This document shows, piece by piece, positions 1 to 6,514 of a stretch of DNA of 7,690 bases. Both the position numbers and the translations under genes were made by a program. The DNA is taken from contig JAJXYW010000144.1 of assembly GCA_021780415.1 (NCBI GenBank), forward strand, positions 1-7,690. The letters are read 5' to 3'. The notes under the pieces were generated by a model. The model did not search any database. It was not told where the DNA came from and saw only the letters and a program-made list of their open reading frames with translations. The stretch comes from Acidobacteriota bacterium (GTDB lineage Bacteria; Acidobacteriota; Terriglobia; Terriglobales; Acidobacteriaceae). The first letter of the stretch is position 1. Each line of letters opens with the position of its first letter.

Positions 1-2
1 GC

Positions 3-305
3 ATCCGCGAGATCGCCATCCTCCGCGTCAACGGCTTCTCCAACCTCCAGATCGCCACCATGATCTTCGGCGAGTCCGCGCTCGTCTCGGTCTTCGGAGC
101 CATCACCGGCCTCCTTCTCGGCGCAGCTTTCCTCTGGGTGCTCAAATTAATCCCAGCGCTCCACGGCTACGTCGACGTCACCATTCAGCCCCTCATCGTC
201 CTCACCGTCATCGTGCTCGCCTTCCTCACCGGAGTCGCCGGCGCTCTCTATCCCGCAATGTACGCCATGCGCATCCGAGCGGTGGAGGCGCTGCGTTTCG
301 AATGA
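3..305 (+). CDS. FtsX/MacB-type ABC transporter permease, C-terminal part
   Basis: This is the 3' end of a permease gene whose beginning lies left of the window; the first whole codon is at position 3. The visible 100 residues start with an IREIAILRVNGFS segment, the cytoplasmic coupling region typical of FtsX/MacB/LolC permeases. Two hydrophobic helices follow (about residues 24-50 and 65-88 of the visible part), then the family-typical tail PAMYAMRIRAVEALRFE. Such permeases do not move small solutes through a channel; in known members they drive mechanotransmission or lipoprotein/peptide export with a periplasmic partner. The stop codon overlaps the start of the ATPase gene as ATGA, so the two are translationally coupled. 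Substrate cannot be told from this fragment. The family call is firm; the subfamily is open. Confidence 0.9.
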   Translation: MREIAILRVNGFSNLQIATMIFGESALVSVFGAITGLLLGAAFLWVLKLIPALHGYVDVTIQPLIVLTVIVLAFLTGVAGALYPAMYAMRIRAVEALRFE

Positions 306-1006
306 AGCCTCCTAACCTCAACCCTGCGCAATCCCGCATCGTCCTTCGCGCCGCCGAGGTCTGGAAGAGCTACGACGACGGCGCCATCACCGTCCTCAAG
401 GGCGTCGACTTCGAAGCCCATGAAGGTCAGACTGTTGCTCTCTGCGGCCCCTCCGGCTGCGGCAAGAGCACGCTCCTGCATCTGCTCGGCGGCCTCGACG
501 AACCCGACCGCGGCCATGTCGCCGTCAACAGCATCGAGCTTAATCGCCATCGCAGCCGTCTGAATCTTCTGCGCTACGACATCGGCTTCGTCTTCCAGAT
601 CCACAACCTCATCCCCGATCTCACGCTCCAGGAAAACTGCCTCATCCCCACCGTCGCAGCCGGCCTCAGCCGCAGCTCTGCGCTCGCCCGCCTCAAGCAC
701 CTCACCGACCGCACCGGCCTCAGCCACCGCCTCCACCACCGCATCCAGAAGCTCTCTGGCGGCGAGCGCCAGCGCACGGCCCTCTGCCGCGCCCTCATGA
801 ACTCTCCCCGCATCCTGCTCGCCGACGAGCCCACCGGCTCCCTCGACGAAGCCACCAGCGCCACCGTCTTTCAACTGCTCCTCGACATTGCCACGACCGA
901 AGGCGTTACCCTCGTCATGGCGACCCACGATCGTGCCCTCGCCGCTCGCTGCGACCGCCTCGTCGAGATGCACGATGGGAGGATTCGTGAGCCTCAGCCC
1001 GTCTAG
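302..1006 (+). CDS. ABC transporter ATP-binding protein, LolD/MacB type
   Basis: The 234-residue product is a complete single nucleotide-binding domain of the size usual for LolD/FtsE-like ATPases. Visible motifs are Walker A GPSGCGKST (49-57), Q-loop glutamine in VFQIHNL (Q99), signature LSGGE (151-155), Walker B ILLADE (171-176, catalytic E176), D-loop SLD (180-182) and switch histidine H209 in ATHD. It should hydrolyse ATP on the cytoplasmic face to power the FtsX-type permease encoded just upstream. The start ATG shares bases with the permease stop; a GGAGG at 284-288 is 13 bases upstream, rather far, so coupled re-initiation probably matters. Its 3' end is overlapped by the next membrane gene. 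All key residues are present, so it should be active. The transported substrate is unknown. Confidence 0.95.
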   Translation: MKPPNLNPAQSRIVLRAAEVWKSYDDGAITVLKGVDFEAHEGQTVALCGPSGCGKSTLLHLLGGLDEPDRGHVAVNSIELNRHRSRLNLLRYDIGFVFQIHNLIPDLTLQENCLIPTVAAGLSRSSALARLKHLTDRTGLSHRLHHRIQKLSGGERQRTALCRALMNSPRILLADEPTGSLDEATSATVFQLLLDIATTEGVTLVMATHDRALAARCDRLVEMHDGRIREPQPV

Positions 1007-2396
1007 CCCGACCACAGTCAGCCCCGCCCTAACTCGCGTCATCCTGAGCGAGCGCAGCGAGCCGAAGGACCCCTCTAGTTCGTCTTCCTGTGACCCATCG
1101 GGAAGCCACCCCACCGCCCCGCAAATCTTCGCCATCACCGCCTGGCACTCGCTCGCCTGGCTCACCTTCGCCAACGCCATCGGCGTCCTGCTCGCCGTCA
1201 TGCTGCTCTTCCCGGCCACCAACCGCCTCTTCGACACCTTCACTTACGGCCGCTGGATCACCGTTCACCTGGAGCTGGAGCTCTACGGCTGGTCGAGCAT
1301 CCCACTCCTCGCCTTCCTCTTCAAGGTCTACGCCGTCGACCGCCAACCCGCAGCCCAATGGGTCCGCCCCATCCTCTGGATCTGGTCCACCGCACTCGCC
1401 GTCGGCGTCCTCACCTGGATCACCGGCCACACCAGCGGCAAACTCTTCCTCGACTGGACCGGCTACTCCCGCATCCTCTTTCCCCTCGCCGTCTTCGCCG
1501 TCTGGGTCCTCCTCGCCTACGCCTTCGCACGCACTGCCCGGCCCTCGCGCAAAGCCGCCGCAGCCAAACTCATCGGCCTCGCACTGCTGCTCCTCGTCCC
1601 CATCCTTCTCTACATCTCCGCGAGCCCCAACCTCTATCCCCCGATCAACCCGGCCACCGGCGGCCCCACCGGCGCCAGCCAGCTCGAATCCACGCTGGTC
1701 GTCGTCGCAATTCTTCTTCTGCTCCCCTTCGGCCTCACGCATCGCAAGCACGCGCGCTCCCGCATCCTCACTGCTTCCTGGATCATCTTCGTCGCCGAAT
1801 CTCTCCTCTGCCTGGGCCTTGGTCGTGCCGACGTCAGCAACCATCGCCCCACGCAATACATCTCGCTCGCCAGCCTCCTCGTCTGGATTCCGCTCATCCC
1901 TGCCTACTTCGCGGCCTTCGCCTGGCACCCCAACACCCGCCGCTGGCGCCTCGCCTTCCTCTGGTGGTGGGCGTTGCTCGTGCCCACCGGCTGGGCGCTC
2001 TTTCTTCCCGCCGTCCTCGACCACTTCAAGTTCACCGACGGCCTCGTCGGCCACTCCCTCATGGCGATGGCCGGCTTCGTTACCGCACTGCTTATCTTCG
2101 TCCTGGTTGAACTCCTCGGCGACGGCGGCCGGATCTTCAACCGCACCTGGTCCTTCCATGCCTGGAACTTCGGCGTCTTCGCCTACGTCCTGCTGATGTT
2201 CCTCGCCGGCTGGCGCGAGGGCTCCGACCCCTCCTTCACCATCCTCCCCGGCCCCGCCCGCAACCTCCTCTACGCCGGCCGCCTCGCCGTCGGCGTCCTC
2301 ATGTTCCTCGCCTCCGCCGAGTGGCTCCTCGCCGCCTCCCAACTCCTCCGCCAGCCTGCTTCCTCACCGCCGCCCCTCCCGGAGCCCGCCGCATGA
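975..2396 (+). CDS. Divergent heme-copper oxidase/NOR subunit I-like membrane protein
   Basis: The 473-residue product has about 12 predicted membrane helices (first near 59-80, last near 431-458), matching subunit I of the heme-copper oxidase/NO reductase superfamily. Resemblances include helix 2 with RWITVHLELELYGW (H98, the position of a low-spin heme ligand), GHTSGKLFLDWTGYSR before helix 4, which recalls the NorB region with its conserved acidic residue, helix 10 with FTDGLVGHSLMAMAGF (H360), and a WREGSDP end to helix 11. The copper-site histidines expected in helices 6 and 7 are not seen: helix 6 reads QLESTLVVVAILL. It may bind one heme or none, and is probably not a standard oxidase. 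Starts: ATG 975 gives a 32-base overlap with the ATPase gene; GTG 987 has a GGAGG four bases upstream. No ATG/GTG/TTG exists between the in-frame repeat and the first helix, so translation must cross residues 22-33 (VILSERSEPKDP), which are repeat-derived. Function is inferred from distant similarity only. Confidence 0.7.
   Translation: MGGFVSLSPSSPTTVSPALTRVILSERSEPKDPSSSSSCDPSGSHPTAPQIFAITAWHSLAWLTFANAIGVLLAVMLLFPATNRLFDTFTYGRWITVHLELELYGWSSIPLLAFLFKVYAVDRQPAAQWVRPILWIWSTALAVGVLTWITGHTSGKLFLDWTGYSRILFPLAVFAVWVLLAYAFARTARPSRKAAAAKLIGLALLLLVPILLYISASPNLYPPINPATGGPTGASQLESTLVVVAILLLLPFGLTHRKHARSRILTASWIIFVAESLLCLGLGRADVSNHRPTQYISLASLLVWIPLIPAYFAAFAWHPNTRRWRLAFLWWWALLVPTGWALFLPAVLDHFKFTDGLVGHSLMAMAGFVTALLIFVLVELLGDGGRIFNRTWSFHAWNFGVFAYVLLMFLAGWREGSDPSFTILPGPARNLLYAGRLAVGVLMFLASAEWLLAASQLLRQPASSPPPLPEPAA
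1037..1086 (+). repeat. Dispersed repeat copy A (CGTCATCCTGAGCG family), inside a CDS
   Basis: This copy begins CGTCATCCTGAGCG, continues to a GAAGGACCCC block and ends with CTAGTTCGTCTTC. A second copy lies at 3455-3494 with the same order of blocks, nine bases shorter in the middle. Outer ends TCCT and AGGA make it weakly palindromic. It is read as VILSERSEPKDP within the poorly conserved N-terminal tail of the oxidase-like protein, just after the ATPase stop codon. I recognise the pattern as common in acidobacterial genomes; that part is recollection, while the two-copy match is directly visible. Confidence 0.85.
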
Positions 2397-2821
2397 AACC
2401 CCGCACCCTCCTCTTCGCCTACCAACTCCTCACCGGCGCGTCCGACACCAGCACCGGCGTCCTGCTGCTCGTCGCCCCCACGCTCACCCTGCGCCTCATG
2501 CACCTGCACGCCGCTCCAGACACGCTCCCCTTCCTCTCCTACATCGGAGCTTTCGTCCTCTCCGTAGGCATCGCCTGCTTCTATGGCGCGTGGCTCACAA
2601 CGCTCCACCACTTCGCCGCAAAACTCGAAGTCGTCTGGCTGCTCACGGCCATCACCCGCGCCAGCGTAGCCCTCTTCGTCCTCGCGAGTGTCTCCACCCG
2701 CGCACTCGAACCCGGCTGGATCACCGTAGCCCTCTCCGACGGTGCCTTCGCCCTGATCCAATTCACCGGCCTCGCCCGAGGCTGGCTAACCCGAGGCTGG
2801 CTCCGCGATGCCCTCAGCTAA
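2393..2821 (+). CDS. Small four-helix membrane protein, unknown function
   Basis: The 142-residue product begins MKPRTLLFAYQLLTG and has four hydrophobic segments near residues 5-32, 44-68, 78-101 and 108-128, with short polar links. I do not recognise the family and see no cysteine pairs, heme motif or catalytic signature. Histidines at 37, 39, 72 and 73 lie near membrane ends but form no known motif. The ATG overlaps the upstream stop as ATGA, and a GGAG at 2381-2384 sits eight bases before it, which supports this start over the longer in-frame alternative. It lies between the oxidase-like protein and the MFS-cytochrome fusion, so a small accessory subunit of that complex is an inference from position alone. 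The last residues RGWLTRGWLR come from a 15-base tandem duplication. Confidence 0.85.
   Translation: MKPRTLLFAYQLLTGASDTSTGVLLLVAPTLTLRLMHLHAAPDTLPFLSYIGAFVLSVGIACFYGAWLTTLHHFAAKLEVVWLLTAITRASVALFVLASVSTRALEPGWITVALSDGAFALIQFTGLARGWLTRGWLRDALS
2775..2802 (+). repeat. 13-bp direct repeat, 15-base period, at a gene junction
   Basis: CCCGAGGCTGGCT occurs at 2775-2787 and again at 2790-2802. The period is five codons, so the end of the small membrane protein reads RGWLT-RGWLR. The second copy places GAGG (2793-2796) 11 bases before the ATG of the MFS-cytochrome gene, so the duplication may have supplied or doubled its ribosome-binding site. Confidence 0.85.
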
Positions 2822-4892
2822 TCCCATCCCTCTCACCACGGAACCGGGTGCCCCGGGTCCCGATTCTGGGACCCGGGTTTCAACCACCACCCCTCAGCCC
2901 GTCTCCGGCTGGCGTGGCGTCGCGCTCATCGCCATCACCTACGTCTACTTCCTCATCTTCGCGCAGTTTGCCTTCCTCCACCGCCTCGCTCAACTCAACA
3001 TCGCCGACGCCCACCTCAAAGCGGTCATGGCCGCCATGGCCCTCGGCGGAATCCTCTTCAGCCTCCTCGCCCCGCGCACCGAAATCCTTGCAGCCCCGCC
3101 CGCACGCCTTCAATTAGCCTTAACCCTCGCTGCGACCGCGGCCCTCCTCACGCTGCTCCCGCTCAAACTCCCCGCCAGCATCGCCGTCGCCTTCCTCATC
3201 GGAGCCTCGCTTGGCACCCTCACCGTCACGCTCGTCACGCATCTCCGCCTCTGGCTCGGCACCTCCAACCAACTCCTCAAAGTAGGTCTCGGTACTGGCC
3301 TCGGCTACCTCCTCTGCAACTTCCCCCCTCTCTTCACCGCCTCCTCGCAGATCCAGGCCCTTACCGCCGCCACCCTCTGCCTGGCTGCCGTCTTCTTCGC
3401 AGCAGATCCGGACCGCGCCTCCGCCCACACTAAAGCCGACCCCGCCACAAATCTCGTCATCCTGAGCGGAGCGAAGGACCCCTGTAGTTCGTCCTCGGCT
3501 GAACTCCAAAGCCGACCCAAAACCCCCACCTTCCCGCAAGTCCTCATCGCCTTCACCGCGCTCATCTGGCTGGACTCCGCGGCCTTCTTCATCATCCAGA
3601 GCACTCCCGCCCTCAAGGCCGGCACCTGGCAGGGCACCGCCCATCTCTATCTCAACGGCGCCCTCCACCTCGCCGCTGCGCTCGCCAGCGTATTTCTCCT
3701 TCGCCGCAAGGGCCTCCCTACTACGCTCGCCGCCGCTCTCTTCGCCCTCGCCGCGGCCTGCTTCCTCCTGCTGGACCCTCACCGCGCCCTGCTCGCCTCG
3801 CTCTTCTACCCCGTCGGCGTCTCACTCTACTCCGTCGCTTTGGTCGCCTACCCCGCACTGCTCTCCGGCGTCACATCCACCGCAGAGCGTGGCCGTCAGG
3901 CCGGCTGGATCTACGCCATCGGCGGCTGGTTCGGCTCCGCCATGGGCATCGGCATGGGCCAGAACCTCGGCCACATCCCACCCCTCTTCGTCCTCTTCGC
4001 CGCCGCGCTCATCCTCACCCCGCAACTCCTCCAGACTCGCCGCCGCGAACTTCTCGCCACCGCTGCAATCCTCCTTGCAGCCGCCGCAGCATGGGCCACG
4101 CAGAGAGCCATCACCCCCGCGCCCGCCCCGCTCACCCAGATCCAGCGCGGCCGCCAGGTCTACATCTCCGAAGGCTGCATCAACTGCCACTCCCAGTATG
4201 TCCGCCCCAACACCCCCGACGTCCTCCTCTGGGGCCCCACGCAATCCCTCGCCAACCTCCGCGCCGAGCATCCGCCCCTCATCGGCAACCGCCGCCAGGG
4301 CCCCGACCTATCCGAGGTCGGCAGCCGCCGCTCCCCGCTCTGGCTCCGCGCCCACTTCTACGCGCCCCCGCAGGTCAGCCACGACTCCATCATGCCCTCC
4401 TACGCCTACCTCTTCCGCGCGAAGCCGGGTGCCCCAAGCCGCGGCGACGACCTCATCGCCTATCTCCAAACCCTCCGCCCGCAGGACCCTGATCAGGACC
4501 TCGCCCACCTCCTCGCCCAGCGCTCCTGGCAACCCTCCCCCGCGGCCTACGCCACCGCCACCGAAGCCCAAGGCCAGCAACTCTTCACCGCCGAATGCGC
4601 CACCTGCCACGCCGCCGACGGCGTCACCCGCAACCAGTGGCGCAGCAGCTTCCACCGCCTTCCCCCCATCCCGGCCATCGGCCCGCTGCTCGACATCCCC
4701 TCCCAGCCCGGCACTCCGCAGCGCGACCGCCTCGCCCAGATCATCAAGTTCGGCATCCCCGGCACCGACATGCCCGGTCACGAATATCTCCCCGACGCTG
4801 AAGTAGCGTCGCTCACCCTCTACCTGCAACAAATCATTTCGCACCCAATCTCAACCTCCATTCGTCCAATCCCTCACGGAGATACTCAATGA
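2808..4892 (+). CDS. MFS-like membrane domain fused to CcoO-like and CcoP-like cytochromes c
   Basis: The 694-residue product starts with a low-complexity tail (1-32), then an MFS-like domain of about 12 helices (36-410) whose central loop (201-240) contains repeat-derived VILSGAKDP. After the positive cluster RRRE (411-414), an extra helix (415-433) should place the C-terminus in the periplasm. Domain two is CcoO-like: GRQVYISEGCINCHSQYVRP region with CxxCH at 457-461, RQGPDLSEVG (496-505) and probable heme-iron ligand M529 in SIMPSYAYLF. Domain three is a class I cytochrome c with CxxCH at 597-601 and probable ligand M655 in GTDMPGHEYLP, resembling CcoP domains. Both hemes should be attached in the periplasm and pass electrons. 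The start overlaps the previous gene by 14 bases, with GAGG 11 bases upstream. The MFS assignment is moderate, with no classic loop motif; the cytochrome calls are firm. What the membrane part moves or binds is unknown. Confidence 0.88.
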   Translation: MPSANPIPLTTEPGAPGPDSGTRVSTTTPQPVSGWRGVALIAITYVYFLIFAQFAFLHRLAQLNIADAHLKAVMAAMALGGILFSLLAPRTEILAAPPARLQLALTLAATAALLTLLPLKLPASIAVAFLIGASLGTLTVTLVTHLRLWLGTSNQLLKVGLGTGLGYLLCNFPPLFTASSQIQALTAATLCLAAVFFAADPDRASAHTKADPATNLVILSGAKDPCSSSSAELQSRPKTPTFPQVLIAFTALIWLDSAAFFIIQSTPALKAGTWQGTAHLYLNGALHLAAALASVFLLRRKGLPTTLAAALFALAAACFLLLDPHRALLASLFYPVGVSLYSVALVAYPALLSGVTSTAERGRQAGWIYAIGGWFGSAMGIGMGQNLGHIPPLFVLFAAALILTPQLLQTRRRELLATAAILLAAAAAWATQRAITPAPAPLTQIQRGRQVYISEGCINCHSQYVRPNTPDVLLWGPTQSLANLRAEHPPLIGNRRQGPDLSEVGSRRSPLWLRAHFYAPPQVSHDSIMPSYAYLFRAKPGAPSRGDDLIAYLQTLRPQDPDQDLAHLLAQRSWQPSPAAYATATEAQGQQLFTAECATCHAADGVTRNQWRSSFHRLPPIPAIGPLLDIPSQPGTPQRDRLAQIIKFGIPGTDMPGHEYLPDAEVASLTLYLQQIISHPISTSIRPIPHGDTQ
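2844..2879 (+). repeat. GGGTGCCCC-hairpin repeat element inside a CDS
   Basis: A perfect 10-bp stem, CCCGGGTCCC (2852-2861) with GGGACCCGGG (2868-2877), encloses a 6-base loop, GATTCT. CCGGGTGCCC lies immediately before the stem. It is translated as part of the N-terminal tail TEPGAPGPDSGTRV of the MFS-cytochrome protein. The GGTGCCCC block is shared with the intergenic palindrome at 6554-6617, so the two are likely relatives. Confidence 0.75.
3455..3494 (+). repeat. Dispersed repeat copy B (CGTCATCCTGAGCG family), inside a CDS
   Basis: This shares CGTCATCCTGAGCG, GCGAAGGACCCCT and TAGTTCGTC with the copy at 1037-1086 but lacks nine bases of its middle. It is read in frame as VILSGAKDP (residues 217-225) in the central hydrophilic loop between the two six-helix halves of the MFS-like domain. 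It therefore extends a loop without breaking a helix. Confidence 0.85.
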
Positions 4893-5467
4893 AAATCACT
4901 GCACGCCTGTTCCTGGTAGCCCTCCCGCTGCTCTGTACCCCTTTTGCCCTTGCCCAGCACCAGACCCTCACCGTCAACCCCGCCGCCAGCACCGTAGCCT
5001 TCACCCTGGCCTCCAATCACGACACCACCACCGGCACCTTCCACGTCGACAAGGGAACGGTCGACTTCGATCGCAGCTCGCCCAGGCTCTCCGGCCTCAT
5101 CGTCGTCGCCGCCACCAGCGGCAACTCCGGCAATGACGGCCGCGACAAGAAAATGTTCAAGGACGTCCTCGACGCCGCCAAATATTCCGACATCACCTTC
5201 GCTCCCCAGAGCTACACCGGCACCCTCGCCCCCACCGGCGACTCCACCCTCCAGGTCACCGGCGTCTTCACCCTCCACGGCACCCCCCATCCACTCACCG
5301 TCCCCATGCACCTCCACATCGACGGCACCCACTGCATCGCCGACACCCACTTCCAGGTTCCCTACGTTGAGTGGGGACTCAAGGACCCAAGCTGGTTCGT
5401 CTTCAAGGTAGCCAAGGAAGTGGACGTAGACCTCTCCCTCAACGGCTCCCTGGCCCCCACCAACTAG
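4889..5467 (+). CDS. YceI-family periplasmic protein
   Basis: The 192-residue product has a clear signal peptide (hydrophobic 7-22, likely cleavage after ALA at 20-22). A YceI domain fills the rest: STVAFTLASN near the start, the TGTFHVDKGTVDFD strand pair, KKMFKDVLDAAKYSDITF, VTGVFTLHGTPHPLTVPMHL and EWGLKDPSWFVFK. Known YceI proteins fold as a lipocalin-like barrel that holds a polyisoprenoid such as a quinone-like lipid, although roles differ between members. The ATG overlaps the cytochrome stop as ATGA, and GGAG (4878-4881) lies seven bases upstream, so it is co-translated with the redox module. A periplasmic lipid or quinone carrier serving that module is plausible but inferred. The family call is strong. 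Confidence 0.95.
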   Translation: MKITARLFLVALPLLCTPFALAQHQTLTVNPAASTVAFTLASNHDTTTGTFHVDKGTVDFDRSSPRLSGLIVVAATSGNSGNDGRDKKMFKDVLDAAKYSDITFAPQSYTGTLAPTGDSTLQVTGVFTLHGTPHPLTVPMHLHIDGTHCIADTHFQVPYVEWGLKDPSWFVFKVAKEVDVDLSLNGSLAPTN

Positions 5468-5486
5468 TCCCAAGCACGGCCGCCAC

Positions 5487-5530
5487 ACCACAGCGTGTAC
5501 CAGTGCATCTGCGCTGGCACACGCTGTGGT
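5487..5530 (+). terminator. Strong hairpin after the operon, possible terminator
   Basis: Arms ACCACAGCGTGTACCAG (5487-5503) and CTGGCACACGCTGTGGT (5514-5530) pair over 17 bases with one mismatch (5499/5518). The stem can extend by three more pairs, one of them a G-T wobble (5504/5513), leaving a 4-base loop (5507-5510). It begins 19 bases after the YceI stop. Only a short TTT follows at 5533-5535, so classical rho-independent termination is uncertain; it could instead be a mobile palindromic repeat or protect the 3' end of the mRNA. Confidence 0.5.
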
Positions 5531-5659
5531 CGTTTGCCGTTACTCTCGCCGTTGCCTGTTCTTACCATTGATCCCTTCTCCGCGCGACCGCCGCAACATG
5601 TTCTACCATCGACACAGGCCGTCATCCGGCCAAAAACCACACAGGGCAGGGAAGCACGC

Positions 5660-6514
5660 ATGGCATTCATCACATTCAGCGCAGAAGGTCGCACCTCTTA
5701 CGGCATCGCACGTCCCGACGGCGTCTTCGATCTCGGCCGCCGCATCGGCTCCATCCTCCCCGACCTGCGCTCGCTCCTCACCGCGCAGGGCCTCGGCCTC
5801 CTCGCGCCACTTCCTGCGCCCACCGTCACCGACTACGCCACCGGCCAGTTCACCTATCTCCCCATCCTGCCCAACCCCTCCAAGATCTTCTGCGTCGGCC
5901 TCAACTACGAAGAGCACCGCGCCGAAACCGGCCGGCCCGTCGCCAAATATCCCACCATCTTCACCCGCTTCGCCGACACCCTCACCGGCCACGACACCCC
6001 CATGCTCCTGCCCTCCAACTCCACCGACTTCGACTACGAAGGCGAGCTCGCCGTCATCATCGGCAAGGCCGGCCACCACGTCCCCGAGGACCAGGCCGCC
6101 CAGCTCATCGGCGGCTACTCCATCCTCAACGACGGCTCCATCCGCGACTGGCAGCGCCACACCAACCAGTTCACGCCCGGCAAGAACTTCCCCTCCACCG
6201 CCGGCTTCGGCCCCGCCCTCATCACGCCGGAAGAGGCTGGCTCACTCGGCCACAACTCCATCCAGACCCATCTCAACGGCCAGCTCGTCCAGTCCGCGCA
6301 TCTCGACGAAATGATCTTCTCCATCCCCCGCATCATCGCCTACCTCAGCGGCTTCACCCGTCTCTCGCCCGGCGACATCATCGCCACCGGCACCCCCGGC
6401 GGCGTCGGCTTCACCCGCGAGCCGCCTCTCTACATGCGCGCCGGCGACCGCGTCACCGTCACCATCGAAGGCATCGGCACCCTCAGCAACTCCATCGAAT
6501 CTGCCCCCGCCTAA
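5660..6514 (+). CDS. Fumarylacetoacetate hydrolase (FAH) family enzyme
   Basis: The 284-residue product is typical of the FAH/2-oxohepta-3-ene-dioate isomerase family, which hydrolyses or isomerises beta-keto acids and related ring-cleavage products in the cytoplasm using a divalent metal. A divergent N-terminal domain (1-70) precedes the catalytic fold: KIFCVGLNYEEH (75-86), metal ligands in DYEGELAVIIG (E127, E129), the third ligand D158 in GGYSILNDGSIRDWQ, GKNF with K175, and TGTPGGVG (243-250). ATG 5660 with AGGGA seven bases upstream (5648-5652) is preferred. A longer in-frame start at 5495 would begin inside the hairpin and add 55 atypical residues. It lies 192 bases after the previous gene and beyond the hairpin, so it is probably transcribed separately. 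The substrate cannot be fixed; acylpyruvase or oxaloacetate decarboxylase activity is also possible. Confidence 0.95.
   Translation: MAFITFSAEGRTSYGIARPDGVFDLGRRIGSILPDLRSLLTAQGLGLLAPLPAPTVTDYATGQFTYLPILPNPSKIFCVGLNYEEHRAETGRPVAKYPTIFTRFADTLTGHDTPMLLPSNSTDFDYEGELAVIIGKAGHHVPEDQAAQLIGGYSILNDGSIRDWQRHTNQFTPGKNFPSTAGFGPALITPEEAGSLGHNSIQTHLNGQLVQSAHLDEMIFSIPRIIAYLSGFTRLSPGDIIATGTPGGVGFTREPPLYMRAGDRVTVTIEGIGTLSNSIESAPA

Noticed and set aside
888..974. ATG 888 as start of the oxidase-like gene
   Set aside because: It would overlap the ATPase gene by 119 bases and add residues that are only an out-of-frame reading of the ATPase end. ATG 975 or GTG 987 is more reasonable.
1090..2196. Plus-strand Ser/Pro/Thr-rich open frame, and a similar one at 3889-4806
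   Set aside because: These are frame-shifted readings of the membrane and cytochrome genes with low-complexity composition and no family signature.
1029..2342. Long open frame on the minus strand opposite the oxidase-like gene
   Set aside because: It is made almost entirely of Glu, Gly, Ala and Asp, the mirror of a C-ending codon bias on the plus strand. The plus frame has clear membrane helices, so this is a shadow. The minus frames at 248-1243, 3120-3782 and 4308-4844 are rejected for the same reason.
4427..4438. CCGGGTGCCCCA motif in the cytochrome coding region
   Set aside because: It matches the start of the GGGTGCCCC repeat family, but no hairpin follows and the residues (PGAP) fit the local protein, so it may be chance.
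5495..5659. N-terminal extension of the FAH gene from a GTG at 5495
   Set aside because: It starts inside the hairpin, has no suitable ribosome-binding site and adds 55 residues unlike the family. ATG 5660 has a proper site and begins like known members.
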